Source of the DNA: Holacanthus passer
Taxonomy: Eukaryota; Chordata; Actinopteri; Pomacanthidae
Reading direction: 5' to 3'
DNA: 64,000 nt
Assembly (NCBI GenBank): GCA_025331565.1
Contig: JAFREQ010000043.1
Coordinates: 3,357,001 to 3,421,000 of the forward strand
Position numbers and translations under genes: made by a program. Below, piece by piece: positions 11,388 to 22,677 of this stretch. Numbering within the stretch: the stretch's first letter is position 1; every line of letters begins with the position of its first letter. The notes under the pieces are model-generated. The model had not been told where the DNA came from. It saw only the letters and a program-made list of their open reading frames with translations, and made no database searches.

Positions 11388-11962
11388 CATGCATGCACAC
11401 ACACACACACATAAACACTGGAAGACATACAGGCTAAATGACTGATGACTGCACCCAAGCACAATTCAACGTGCTCAGTACTTGTTTTTATATCCCAGTG
11501 GGGACTTTAACCTGACGACACACCAACCCATGGGGACATCCTGTCACCGTGGGGACAAAATTGAGGTCCCCATGGGTCCAGACTGTTAAGACTTGGTTTT
11601 AGGGTTAGGGTTACCTGGACAGCAGGAAGGTGGATGGAGAAGAAATAATGATTCTGATGGTAAAGCAGAAAATGAGATTGTTAATAAGTGCACTTTTCAC
11701 TTGTTTGAATACTTTAATAATAATAAAAGTAATTGTGTCCTGGCTTGTGACATGTTCCTCTCTCCCTGTCTCTCTGACACACACACACACACAAACTAAT
11801 CCATAACATCCCTCTGACTGTGCCTGTGCCAGCGCGTCATTACGCACGGATGCACAGGATCTGTCACACAGAAAAAAAAATGCGGTGCCACATGTTAGAA
11901 TCCAAAACTTCCGCGAGGAAAACACAAACTTACCTCCCAAACTTTGTCTTCTTAAAGTCCAT
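4901..11962 (-). CDS. mmd2: MMD2 (PAQR10), seven-pass membrane protein, complete, 7 exons
   Basis: MMD2 belongs to the progestin and adipoQ receptor (PAQR/hemolysin III) family, seven-pass proteins of Golgi and endomembranes. Exons in order are 11934-11962, 8445-8526, 7488-7648, 6408-6482, 6214-6315, 5964-6033 and 4901-5101. They total 720 nt, 239 residues plus TGA; the human MMD/MMD2 proteins are about 238-246. The start MDFKKTKFGR runs into FMNCRVPASKRYQPTEYEHA, which matches the family N-terminus closely. Family landmarks visible are YEHAANCATH, FHMCDRMAIYFFIAASYSPW, RELGPWSCHMRW and FAHAIWHLFVAVGACIHYYA. Intron 1 (3.4 kb) is full of microsatellites and repeats. MMD2 rather than the paralogue MMD is supported by FKSDG...YLYLPGPLLQT and by AP5Z1/WIPI2 synteny. 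It is divergently arranged with WIPI2. Confidence 0.93.
5408..5655 (+). repeat. Two-unit tandem copy of a teleost dispersed repeat in MMD2 intron 6
   Basis: Two related units follow one another. The first contains CAGTTCATCCTGAGGGGAAC and GACATTTCAGCTAAAAC. The second contains AGGATTCATCCTCTGGGGAC and ACATATTTCAGTCTG. They are joined by GTGGTGGCGCTAGAGG. The spacing of matching motifs is about 100 bases. I recognise the unit as a frequent fish repeat; the family name is unknown to me. Confidence 0.55.
7899..7970. mobile_element. 72-bp solo hairpin derived from a MITE
   Basis: The left end TTAAAGGAGTAGTTCAACAT, followed by TTTGGGAAA, is mirrored by the right end, whose reverse complement starts TTAAAGGAATAGTTTGACCT and continues TTTGGGAAA. 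Only about 10 bases separate the arms. It resembles the ends of the foldback element at 4216-4668 and looks like an extreme internal-deletion derivative in MMD2 intron 2. Confidence 0.7.
8681..9110 (+). repeat. Family B repeat, two consecutive units (GGGGAC / TTAGGG type)
   Basis: Unit 1 (about 8681-8880) runs from GTGAGGACATTTTTGG through several GGTTAGG motifs to GAGGGTCCTCACAAG. Unit 2 (about 8901-9110) runs from TTGTGGGGACATAAAATG through GTTAGGG motifs to GAATGTAAGTCAATGTACTG. Both carry facing GAGGAC/GTCCTC or GGGGAC/GTCCCC motifs around a TTAGGG-rich core and lead into a TG tract. They lie in MMD2 intron 1. Confidence 0.6.
9624..9653. repeat. (CA)15 microsatellite
   Basis: An uninterrupted CA run lies within MMD2 intron 1, preceded by GCACGCACGCACGCG. 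Confidence 0.95.
10719..10744. repeat. (TG)13 microsatellite
   Basis: An uninterrupted TG run lies in MMD2 intron 1. Confidence 0.95.
11030..11202 (+). repeat. Family B repeat, third unit
   Basis: It shows the same order as the units at 8681-9110: a degenerate GGGAC start, TTAGGGTTAGGG near 11137, then GAATGGAAGTCAATGCCATG and TACT, leading directly into the TG run at 11203. Confidence 0.55.
11203..11242. repeat. (TG)20 microsatellite
   Basis: An uninterrupted TG run lies directly after the third family B unit in MMD2 intron 1. Confidence 0.95.
11356..11416. repeat. Compound CA / GCAT microsatellite
   Basis: A CA run (11356-11385) passes into ATGCATGCATGC and back into a CA run. It lies opposite in strand sense to the TG run 110 bases upstream, so the two could pair as a long stem. 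Confidence 0.9.
11488..11625 (+). repeat. Family B repeat, fourth unit
   Basis: AGTGGGGACTTTAACCTGAC, CATGGGGACATCC, GTGGGGACAAAATTGAGGTC followed by CCCATGGG, then TTTTAGGGTTAGGGTTACC. It has the same facing GGGGAC/GTCCCC plus TTAGGG layout as the other three units. Confidence 0.55.
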
Positions 11963-12260
11963 CTCTCGTGCAAGGCTCCCTGTCTTATTTACCAACACGT
12001 CTCCATTCCGGATGTCCCACCGCCGCGCGTCCTGACGCACACAAAGTCCACCAGGGGCCGAGACCCGCACAGGCCACTACACAACAACAACTGGACGGCT
12101 GTCTCTGAGGTGTGTGGACATCTCTGGAGGACAGACAGGGAGACATCCGAGCGTGCAGCTGCAGGGAGCTGCAGGGAGTTTTTTTTTTTTTTTTTGCTCT
12201 GACTCTGTGATGTGTTCGCAGGATGTTCCGCGGGACTGGGTTTGTAACCCCTCCTCTGCT
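11963..12260 (-). promoter_or_regulatory. Probable MMD2 5' UTR and promoter region
   Basis: The stretch upstream of the MMD2 start is relatively CpG-rich (CCACCGCCGCGCGTCC at about 12018) against AT-rich surroundings. It also contains a tandem GAGCTGCAGGGAGCTGCAGG motif and a homopolymer T run near 12180. No TATA box can be assigned. The promoter call rests on position and base composition only. Confidence 0.4.
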
Positions 12261-12727
12261 CCCCTCCCCTTTCCTCTTATCCTGGCTAATGATAACACAG
12301 CAGCAGCAAACAGCAGCCCCTCCCCACAACACAGCCACACTTTCCCCTGCCCCAGCTCTTTTTTATTTATCTGGCGGCTCTGGTGGGAGTTTTTAATGTT
12401 GCCAGAACAGGCAGGAAAGACTGGAGAAAGAAAAAGATGATGACTAAACTTTGAGCAAATTATTAAAAGTTGTTCTATATTTAGAGAAAGTAATATAAGC
12501 CAACAAAGGATAAATACTTTTCAAAGGTGGGCAATAAGCAGCATTTGTTAGCTACAGTCTGGCACAGGGCTGGAGCCAGCATTGAGAAGTCCCAAGTTCC
12601 CCAAACGCACCACCCGTACCCCCTCTGAAAGACACCAACACAAGTTTCTTCATCATTTCTCATATTAGTTGTTTTTGTATTATTCAATTGGCTGTTGAAT
12701 TCAATAATCAATGGTAGAAAGTAATTT

Positions 12728-13640
12728 TTCATTCATTCAGTACAATTTAAGGTACTTCCATTTTATGCTACTGCTATTTTTACTCCATTTTATACTGTAT
12801 GAAATATAATAATACTGAGTGTTTTACTCCACTACGTTCATCTGACAGCTTAATTATTTCTCATATCAAGACTTGAAACACAAGAAATTGTTAAAACCAG
12901 CTGTTCTAAACATTCCTGGCTCGTGACATCATTTGATGAACCTTGTCATGTTGGTTTCATTAAAATAACCAAAACTGTAAAATTTTCCAATATTTTTAAA
13001 AAAGAACATTAATTGCAGAAACGTTTAATGAGTTAATATAAATTTTTGTATCAGAACATTTCTCTTTTTTCTTTTCTTTTTTCATGTTAATCATCTCATG
13101 ACCCCTCAGATCTATACTGGGGGGTCCGAACCCTAGGTTGGAAACCACTGGACTAAGTGTATATACAATTCTACAATTTCATTTAGCAGACACTTTTATC
13201 CATAGCGACGTACATCTGCGAGTAAATACAACACAAGCAAGGATCTAGTCAGGAGAAAACAACCTGGATAAGTGCCATAAAACAAAGTTCAAGTTAGATA
13301 GGGCCTATGCCTACAGGCAGTGAGGAGGGAATACATTACAACATACAATTATACAACAATACAATTTTTTTTGTCAAGTGCCAAGGTGTACAGAGAACAG
13401 CTGAGTCTTTAGTCTTTTCTTAAAGACTGAGAGCGACTCTGCAGATCGAGTCTGCAGATTGTATATAAACCAGCTACAACCGTAAAATGTTGCTCGGACA
13501 ATAATGCATCACAGTCTGTATGACATATCAGTCACAGGGGCCTTTACTTTGACTTTAATACTTTAAGTAGAATAGGATTAGGTTGGGTTAGTGGATTTTG
13601 TAATGAAGTACTTAGGACCTCTAATGGAGTATTTTTATGT
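12728..13640 (+). repeat. Family C repeat split by later insertions
   Basis: The left half (12728-12860) contains GGTACTTCCATTTTATGCTA and TTTTACTCCACTACGTTCAT. The right half (13460-13640) contains CCAGCTACAACCGTAAAATG and CTCTAATGGAGTATTTTTAT. In the usual form of this fish repeat these halves are much closer. The 600-bp interval holds other repeat material, including the element at 13165-13450, so the copy seems to have been interrupted. Confidence 0.5.
13165..13450 (+). repeat. Teleost dispersed repeat with CATTTAGCAGACACTTTTAT core
   Basis: The segment has the widely shared fish repeat core CATTTAGCAGACACTTTTAT followed by CCATAGCGACGTACA, then AGTGCCATAAAACAAAGTTC and GCCAAGGTGTACAGAGAACA. 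It sits inside the split family C copy. The family name is uncertain. Confidence 0.6.
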
Positions 13641-14167
13641 CCATATATGGCTGCTTTAAGTTAAGGACCTTTTGATTTTAATTCTCTACATGGGGGTCTA
13701 AATACTACTGCTCCACACAGCCACCAATAAACTGTTGGACAGATATTGACTGACCTAAAAGAAGTCAAATTTTATTATACAGAGTATAAAAAAACACAGA
13801 GATCAGCCTGTAAAATACCCACAAAGTGTATGTATGTAAAGTAACAGAGGTGCACAGAGGCCAAATCAATAGATGAGTGAACTGCATGTGCATCAGTCCA
13901 GAAAAAGGTAAATGATTAAATGTCCCAAAGGATCTGTCTCAAGGCAACATAAGACAATGGCAGATACAGACAACAAAAGAGCAGCAGGGATATAAGAGTG
14001 GGATATGTTTTGTTCTTTACATATATGTTGTATATGACATTAAAATAGATCTATTTAGCTTTTAAAGACATGGCTCTACTTTGCTGCCAGCTCTGGGAAG
14101 CATGCTATTCTCTCTCTGTTTGTCTCTAAATGTAATTTTGCAGATCAGCTCATGCTTCATATCAAAC

Positions 14168-14168
<1 letters not shown>

Positions 14169-14232
<64 letters not shown>
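14169..14232. repeat. (AC)32 microsatellite
   Basis: This is the longest uninterrupted dinucleotide run in the window, in the MMD2-WIPI2 spacer. Confidence 0.97.
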
Positions 14233-14234
<2 letters not shown>

Positions 14235-15007
14235 AAACTGAATGGAAAATTAAATATTATCCAACAACAACAGTGGCCAGCAGCTGTGTGAGACAGAACA
14301 GACACATTATGCAAAGACTCAGACATCCAAACAATTCTCAAACAAAACGTGTTACACATTCACCCCTGGCTGCGTTTAGAGATACGGCTGAAAATATCAA
14401 TGACAGCGGCCACACAAGTTTATTTGCTATTCCCAGTACACTGTAGGTACAAGTAAGAGTAAGCATGTGAAAATGTAGTTTAGAGGTAATGCAAACATTC
14501 AAACATTTTTAGAGCATGAAGACTGAGTGACAATTGTTTTTTTCATATGTTAACATATTTACATATTTTTGCATGTTGTCAGCTAATATAAAATACTTAA
14601 AGAGATAAATATAAAAGCATATTTCTCTAATATTCCACTTTGGATCATTCTCTTATTCATCTTGTCTTTGTGATGATCACAAAAAAACTTTTTTTCTACG
14701 CAGCTTTGCTCTCTGTTTGAGCAACCCCACCTCTGTCTCTCTGTCTGTCATGTTTATTTGGAAGCTGTGGCTTGTGTAAACCAAAGGCCAGGACACAGTG
14801 TGTTGGACCTCTGCCTGTGCTGACAGACCTCTGGAGGAGAAGCAGCCACTCAGACCCTGAAAACAGTAAAGTGGACGAAAGGACACGGCTGACATAGAAT
14901 GACAACCACACAGGAGCAAACAAGCAGCTGAGATTCTAGCTAAATGATTCTGAGATGGAGGGAGGATGGAGTCACTGTAATGCCTTTTACAGACATATAA
15001 TGATTGA

Positions 15008-15236
15008 TGCATTAATGTGTCGCTAATGTTGCAGCTGGTAAAGGTGGGGCTCATTTTAATTACTTTATATACTGCTTGGTTGCTTAATCTAAATAATACA
15101 TCATAATTAACTAGACTATTTCCCTTCAAACTGTAGTGGAACAGAAGTATAAAGTAGCAGAAAATGGAAAATCTCAAGCAAAGTATTAGTATCTCATTAC
15201 TTGAGTAAATGTCCTTAGTTACATTCCACCACTGCA
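15008..15236 (-). repeat. Family C repeat, minus-strand copy
   Basis: GCAGCTGGTAAAGGTGGGGC, then GAACAGAAGTATAAAGTAGC, then ACTTGAGTAAATGTCCTTAG and TTACATTCCACCACTGC. This is the reverse complement of the motif order in the copy at 12728-13640, without the large insertion. Confidence 0.65.
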
Positions 15237-17298
15237 AAGATGGGTTTAACACCATTATCAAGGCATTCATTACTCTAATAGATCATTATGGGGTTTTTTT
15301 GTGTGATTTTCTCATGTTTGGTGCACTTTCTCGGTGCTAACCTTTAGATTGTTATCCAACAGATGATCTGTATTTGTTAAAATCACACTCTGACATGCTC
15401 AGACTTCACACCTGAAACTGCATTGAAATTTATACTCATCGACAGAAACTGTGACTCACACCCTAAATTACTCAGTTAATACACCAAATCACTGACTGCT
15501 TCCTTCTCATCCCACGCCTCAGATGTCCCTGCCCCAGCCACAAGTCATTATTGAACATTCAGTTTGGATGCTCACATGAAGGCTCACGTGGGACCAAAGG
15601 CCATTCAGAAAAATAATTCATACAAGGTTGTCGAAATCGAGAGAAAATAAAACCAGAAATAAATGCAATTTAATGGGTTTACCTTCCTTCATTTGTTCAG
15701 TTTTAGCAACACTGCATCCATATCAGTTATAAGCATCTGACAGATAAAGGCTGATGGTCAGTACTTGGACATGTATGAACTTTTACATATGGACACATAT
15801 GGACAGATACTTTGATTTAATATCTCTTTTCCACTTATATTCAAATCTGTATGTGCTAAAAATAGGCTGAAATAATTGTTTTGTCCAAATAATGTTTACG
15901 TAGACATACCTTGTTGTTTAAATTACAGTGCAGCATACACCTCTATCTTCAACATAAATAAATATGCATTTGACATATGTGGCTTTCACATGTTTATAGC
16001 TAATAGTATTATAGAAAATATGGCTTTGGGATACTTTATATAGATTTGTACTACATGGCTTATAACAGTAGCTCACAGAGACAATGCCACCATATGCAAT
16101 TTTCACTTTTGTTGTGCAAAATATTTGGAAATGAAATCATGTTATTATATGTACACAGTTAAATTGTATCTTATATCATCTACATTATATATGCTATTAG
16201 ACAGTGATGAAGAGAAAACTCTGTTTGTAGGCATAAGGCATAATTTGCCAGGTCTGTTTGACATGCTTATACTTGAAATATTGAAGCTTTACACTTGCAG
16301 AGTCATGATATAGATCTTTTTAAATATGTAGTGTGCGTAAATTTTTTATGTTTTATTTACAAACAAAATATACAATTCCATTTTTCCTTTCCAAGAAATA
16401 TTATTCAACTGAAACCTGAGACTTTAAACTGTAATTTATTCTTGTATAACAGAACAACAGTCAATCCAAAAGCAGGGACGATTGCTATTTTAAGAGATAA
16501 CCAAGTCCTTATATCTACCCAGACTGACATAACAAAAGGACACTTGTAATAAAATGTTCAATGCTATTTTTGCATTGCCACAAAAGGTGCATGGAGCAGG
16601 ATCAAAATGAAACTTATTGTTCAGCACATATACACATGCTGCTGCTGTTGAATCAGTGTGTTTGTGATCGTCTTGAAGTGAGTCTCTTTCACTTTAACAA
16701 AAACTGGACAAAATAGAAAGTGAAAGCTTTTAGGATCACAATTTAGTCAGTTCAGAATAAACAGTATTTTGAGGTCACAAATATACCATGTGGAACTGCA
16801 AACGGAAAATATTTTCATTTTCACAAAAAAGTATTTAATTATTATTATTTATAATTAACTGGGGAAGAGCTGATGGATGGATGGATTTACAAATTGTAAA
16901 AACTATTAATAAATATTCAATTTAAGGCTGGACTTAAGAGGAGATAGAAACTGCCCAGTGTAATCAATAGTGTACATTATATATCTATATATCCCATAAA
17001 TATCTTTACAGTACTGATCAGGGTCGAATGTGTATCTCGCTTATTCACTGTAGATGTTATTTGCACACACTGTCGGTAGGAGGTGCTGTTACATCAGGTC
17101 ATGAATAGTTACATTGCAGAGAGTTTTCTCACACTTTCTCTCTCCTGTGGGCCATATTTTTTTCAGGCATCGTCCCCCCGTGGAGCCTAGATATCAGACA
17201 AAAATACTAATCACAGTCATATCGGACATGAATATCATCAGGACACTTTGACTCAACTGCTCTGCGTCTTTAAAGCCACGGCACGCTGCGTCTTCAGA

Positions 17299-17307
17299 GC
17301 ATGCGCA
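17299..17307. promoter_or_regulatory. NRF1-type palindrome GCATGCGCA in the WIPI2 promoter
   Basis: GCATGCGCA, followed by CTGCG, lies about 165 bases upstream of the WIPI2 start codon. It matches the core of the NRF1 consensus, typical of CpG promoters of housekeeping genes. Surrounding bases are GC-rich. Site use is inferred. Confidence 0.5.
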
Positions 17308-17467
17308 CTGCGGGTGAGCAGCAGCCCCTACGAAAAACAACAACAATCAGTCCAGCAGCAGGAAAAAGAGAAATGGCCCCTTGAAGCTCGGCACTTGTGG
17401 CCCTTATCACAGTAGTCATCCCAGCCCAGCTGCTGCTATTTCTACCGGAGCATTATATGTCGAGCCC

Positions 17468-20400
17468 ATGAACTTGGCCAGTCAAAGCGGGGATGCCGGC
17501 GGAAGCCAGCTCCTGTTCGCCAACTTTAACCAGGACAACACGTAAGGCAGGGCCGGGGACAGCAGGGCCGGGGACGGTGTGTGGGGGAACCGACGGCCTG
17601 TGCTGTCAAGCTAGCCGACGTTAGCTAGCTCAGTGTGGACTTCAGGAGGTGACAGGGCGCGATGTGAAACCACCGGGATGCGGTTTCTCACGTTAAAAAT
17701 GACCCGCTGGTTTTAGCTAAAGCTAATTAGACTGTCTGGTTAACGGTAACGTGCTAATTCATCCGCCACTAGCATAGCTTCCTAGCTAACATGATGCTGT
17801 GTAGTCCGAGGCTAACTTTAGCCACAATACACATGTAGGTTAGGTGTCATGTAACTTGGGAGGCTGAGGTGACGATTATAATGATTAATATACTGACTGC
17901 ATATATATATATATATATATATATAACTATTACATCAATGTGGTCTTGGTTGTTCAGCTCGCAAGCGTTGATTAGCTGGTGTTTTATTAGCACTGGCGCA
18001 GCAGTTAGATGATGTTTGACAAGGCTGTAAATGTCACTGTGTTTATTGTAGACAGACCTATAGCTGACATGTAGCTGGATATGCTGCTTTAAGAGGCCTG
18101 TTTTATTTGAAAGCAGCTCCAGTCGTGTGATCCCAGTCTGACCAGTACACCCAGCTGCTCCCTCCAGTGTCCAGTTTGAAGCTCTCCTCTGTGAGCTGTA
18201 ATAACCACACTGGAGCCAATATTCAGTGTGTGTATGGGTGTTGTATCTTGCTGATGCAATGACCGTTAAATGTTGCTGTTGTCTCTGTATTATTTATGTA
18301 GGTCCTTAGCTGTTGGCACCAAATCAGGATACAAGTTTTTCTCCTTGTCCTCTGTGGACAAATTGGAGCAGATATATGAATGTAGTAAGTATTCTCCAAG
18401 CTCTGTTCTTACTTTCCTCTCCTTCTCCACACGTATTCAGTCACAAGTATAAAATCCTTATGTTTATATATAGATTTTAATGCTACTTATTCTTCCATAA
18501 AGATATCACTCCTCTGTTATATTGTAGCTCAGTCATATTTTTGGAGTTACTGTGTTTAATGCATGTTGTCTAGACATCACACAATCAATGTGCCATTAGA
18601 GTCATTGCTGTTACTTTAAATATTGATAAAGTTGGTCAGCATTTTTCCCACATCCATGTATCTTCCTCCTCATTATTGGATTTGCGTTATTCATATTAAC
18701 TTCCCATGTATGGTGCTAACCTGTACCTTTTGGATAATCCTGTTACATTTGAATAGTCAATGCAAAGCAGGCAGTAGAAGACTCAAATTGTACAGTCAGA
18801 GAAAGACAGAGAGTGTTTTGGCCCTTTAAGTGCTATTATCTATAATTCATGAACATGGCTTTTGCCCAACCCACTCACTAACCATACATAGTGTGCTTAA
18901 AGTTTTCCAGGTGTGTTCAGGAACACACACGAAAATCACACAGAGATTAAAGTGGCACCACAATGGCCACCAACAGTCATTATATTCCTCTGTGAATCAG
19001 CTTACTGCTAAATGTGGTTATTATGTGATGCTTTTGTTTGCACCATTTTACTCCCTTAACTGTTTAAAATTGTCATCACAAGCGTCACAGAAAGGTAGCT
19101 AATAAAAGCTGATAGGATGTCACTGGGCGAACATTGTGAAGTGATGATTTGTGTGTCTGTCTACGTGTGTGTGTGTGTCCCTGCAGCGGACACAGAGGAT
19201 GTGTGTATTGTGGAGCGTCTGTTCTCCAGCAGCCTGGTGGCCATTGTCAGCCTGAAGGCCCCCAGGAAGCTCAAAGTCTGTCACTTCAAGAAGGGAACTG
19301 AGATCTGTAACTACTCCTATTCCAACACCATACTGGCTGTCAAGCTCAACAGACAGGTAGGAGGATGACGATAAAGAACTGCCTGTCTGTTTGGCCGCAT
19401 TTTCACTTGATGCATGCCACCTTGTCACATCTTAGTCAAACACCAGAAGATGTTTTTATGTTGTGCAAATATCATAGTCGGGTAATAAATCCATGTATAA
19501 TGAATTTTTACCTTTGACAGCAATGTTATTGATGTATTTGTGGTTCCTTGGCAGAGGCTGATTGTGTGTCTGGAGGAGTCACTTTACATTCACAATATCC
19601 GAGACATGAAAGTGCTGCACACTATCAGAGAAACTCCACCCAACCCTTCAGGTGAGTCTAAAACATGACAAGCAAGTATCTCAACATAATATAGTATGTG
19701 TTTAGTATAGGAGGTAGTACACTAGTAAAATGCTCATAGGGTGGAACATTTTAAAGTGCTGTGGAAGAGGTTTCCTTGTACTATACTGTGTGCTCATACT
19801 GAAACCAGGGATGTGACTTTTAGGGGATGTTTTTCCTCTTTCATTTATTATCAGTTTATTTCTAGTTCAAAATTAACTCTATTTTGTTTGCTGTTGCCCT
19901 AAAGGCTGAAAATACTGTCAGAGTGATCTGAATTACTTCTGTGATATTTATGTATTTAATACTTCCACAGAACAAAAAGCAAGTCATGCTCTTAGAACTA
20001 TTAAAAACATTTAGATCACTGTAGTTGCTTGAGTCATTCTTTCAGTTTCACTCGTCGTCAAGTTCAGACAAATGTGGTTCTGTTGGAATCTGATTTCACT
20101 TTCTCTTTTTGACTTCCTTTTGTTAATTAGTTTATATTTGTGCTCATATTTCTCCAGGATTGTGCGCCCTTTCCATCAGCAATGACAACTGTTATCTGGC
20201 CTACCCAGGCAGTGCTACGATAGGAGAAGTTCAAGTGTTTGACACAGTCAACCTGGTAGGTGAACACCAACACAGTGAAGCCCCCTGCCATACATTCTTT
20301 CATAAAGTTACTCTTTAATAAAGCTCCTATATTTAATCTTCCACACCAGACTTTTCTCCTCAGTTCTTATTTCTTTAGTTTTCTGTCAGACATAACTGTT

Positions 20401-22677
20401 CTGCTCTGTCCTCACTATTCTGTCATCCAATGTTTTCTATCATCAACCACTAATGATGCGCACTATTTTCTTCTTTCTGAATCTCTAACATCTCTAACTA
20501 GTGTCGGTATTTGCTTTCCAGCGAGCAGCTAATATGATTCCAGCCCACGACAGCCCATTAGCAGCTCTGGCTTTTGATGCCAGTGGAACCAAACTGGCCA
20601 CAGCCTCAGAGAAGGTAACAGTTGTTGTACAGTATATTGGCCTGTGTGGGTTATGCAATGATGATGTGATATCTTTTGTTTTCTGGCTGAGCAAATACGT
20701 ATCGTTGTTGTTGCTTCCTCTCCATCCTCTGTGCATCTTTCACTTCCTCCCAGGGCACAGTCATTCGTGTCTTCTCAATCCCAGAGGGACAGAAGCTCTT
20801 TGAGTTTCGGAGAGGAGTCAAGAGGTAGATGATTTGATGATTGATGGACCGCAGTTTTGTTTTTTCAGAACTAAAAGCTGTTTTGCTGTGATGAACTAAC
20901 ATGATTCTGTGTCTGACCGTAGGTGTGTGAGCATCTGCTCGCTGGCGTTCAGTATGGAAGGTCTGTACCTGTCGGCCTCCAGCAACACAGAGACGGTCCA
21001 CATTTTCAAATTAGAGACGCAGAAGGAGAAGTATGTGTACGTACATTTTGTCTCCATCCTTATATGTAGATTTTAAAAGGCTCCTGAGGGCCACGCTGTC
21101 CTGCCTGCAGTATTTTATCTATAGTATGCTTCATGTTCCTTGGAGAAACACAGGTTTCTAACATTGTGTGTATGTCTATGTAGGCCAGCAGAGGAGCCCA
21201 CTACATGGGGAGGGTACCTGGGCAAGGTCCTGATGGCGTCCACCACCTACCTGCCTTCCCAGGTTACGGAAATGTTCACCCAGGGGCGAGCCTTTGCCAC
21301 CGTACGTCTGCCCTTCTGTGGACATAAGAACATCTGCGCCTTAGCTGTGTGAGTAAACACCTGAATCACTTGGTTTTATCTGAGCAGACTCAGCACAGTT
21401 TGAACAGCAATTTTTTAATGAATTTAAAGTAGTTGCATTACAACAGTATACAAGTGATGGTGTCTAATATTGATGTCCAGTAAATCAGAGGCTCTTATCA
21501 TTAAATGGGCTTCAAGATGTTTGTAAATCTCTGTTTTTATTGTTTTAAATTAGGATTCAGAAGATTCCCAGGTTGTTGGTGGCAGCGGCTGATGGTTACC
21601 TGTATCTGTACAACCTGGATCCACAAGAGGGAGGGGAATGCACACTTATGAAGCAGCACAGGTAACACACACACACAGAGTAAATACAGAAAGTAAGTGA
21701 CCGATGTAGAGAGACGATCCACAGGTCACTCAACAATATAATATGAAGTTTAACACAGTCAACTGAGAGTTTCTGCCACTGAGTCTCTGCTGTCATCGAC
21801 TTCAGGTTAGATGGCAGTGCTGAACCATCCAATGAGATCCTTGAGCAGGGGTCACATGACCGCCCACTTGTGGCCCAAACCTACAGTGCTGCAGTCACTA
21901 AAGGTATGTCACATTAATGTTCAATAACACTTTGTTTTACAGGTCTTTAAATTCCTATTTTGTCTTTTCTATATATTTTTGTCTTATAATTTTGTAGGAA
22001 GTTAGGTGTAAAGAACTATTTATTTGTGTTAATTGTAGGGTGTTAATTATTTGAGATGGTTCTTTGAGTTTATTATATAATTATACAAGTTACATATAGT
22101 TATATAAGTTATTGTAGTAATAGTTAGTAATTATACTTGTATTATTATCTAAGTAATTCAAGCCCAAGTTTGATATGCATTTTTTTTTTTTTTACATTGT
22201 AAACTTAATTCTTCATGTATTTTCTTTATTAGTACTACTTGTATTAAATCGTATGTTTGCCTTTAGTCAAATAAACACTTAATTAGGAAATTACAGACCA
22301 GTAAAATCAAACGTTAACAGTGTTTTGGTTTTTCTGTCATCATGTTGAAATAGAAGTTCAGTGATAAACACTTTCATACTTATCTCTGGCAAAACGAAGT
22401 ATGCCAAGGCAAGACTTTCAAATCTCAGGTCATCATCAACTTCTGAGTTGATTTCAGGAAGGAAATTAAGAAAAAAATCTTTTTATGACATTTGACTTTG
22501 TTACACAATGTAAGTTGTGTACAAAGTTGTTTCAGAATTTGACCTTTGACCACTTGTTTCCTAGGTTACTGCGAAGAGCAGGGCGCCGTGGGAGGGGCGG
22601 GGCTAGAAGATGACCTCAACGACTTGCGCTTAGAGGAAGAGAACGAGCAACCGCCACTCATCCTTGAAACTGACTGA
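17468..22677 (+). CDS. wipi2: WIPI2, PI3P-binding beta-propeller autophagy protein, complete, 12 exons
   Basis: WIPI2 is a PROPPIN that reads PI3P on the forming autophagosome and recruits ATG16L1. Exons are 17468-17541, 18302-18384, 19187-19356, 19555-19651, 20158-20255, 20522-20614, 20754-20824, 20923-21030, 21184-21348, 21554-21661, 21806-21903 and 22565-22677 (TGA). They total 1278 nt, 425 residues. The start [20 protein letters not shown] is nearly identical to human. The phosphoinositide motif FRRG falls at residues 223-226. The segment [15 protein letters not shown] belongs to the blade that contacts ATG16L1. WD-like blades fill most of the length and an acidic tail ends ...PPLILETD. 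The C-terminal linker is shorter than human ([11 protein letters not shown]). Intron 1 contains an (AT)n run at 17901-17925. Exon 3's acceptor lies just after a TG tract. Confidence 0.97.
17901..17925. repeat. (AT)12 microsatellite in WIPI2 intron 1
   Basis: An uninterrupted AT run, unlike the CA/TG runs that dominate elsewhere. Confidence 0.95.

Larger units (their letters stand above)
12261..17240. other. Intergenic spacer between divergent MMD2 and WIPI2
   Basis: I see no coding exon. The spacer contains a nested repeat block at 12728-13640, a long CA run at 14169-14232, another family C repeat at 15008-15236, and otherwise AT-rich unassigned DNA. The 197-codon open frame on the minus strand around 14677-15270 overlaps a repeat and has no recognisable protein features. 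Confidence 0.6.

Noticed and set aside
11203..11416. CRISPR-like array of short repeats
   Set aside because: These are dinucleotide microsatellites in a vertebrate intron, with no spacers.
8681..11625. Interstitial telomere repeats (TTAGGG)
   Set aside because: At most two perfect TTAGGG units occur in a row; they belong to a dispersed repeat rather than a telomeric array.
14677..15270. 197-codon minus-strand open frame
   Set aside because: It overlaps a family C repeat, has no recognisable domain, and its composition is that of translated noncoding DNA.
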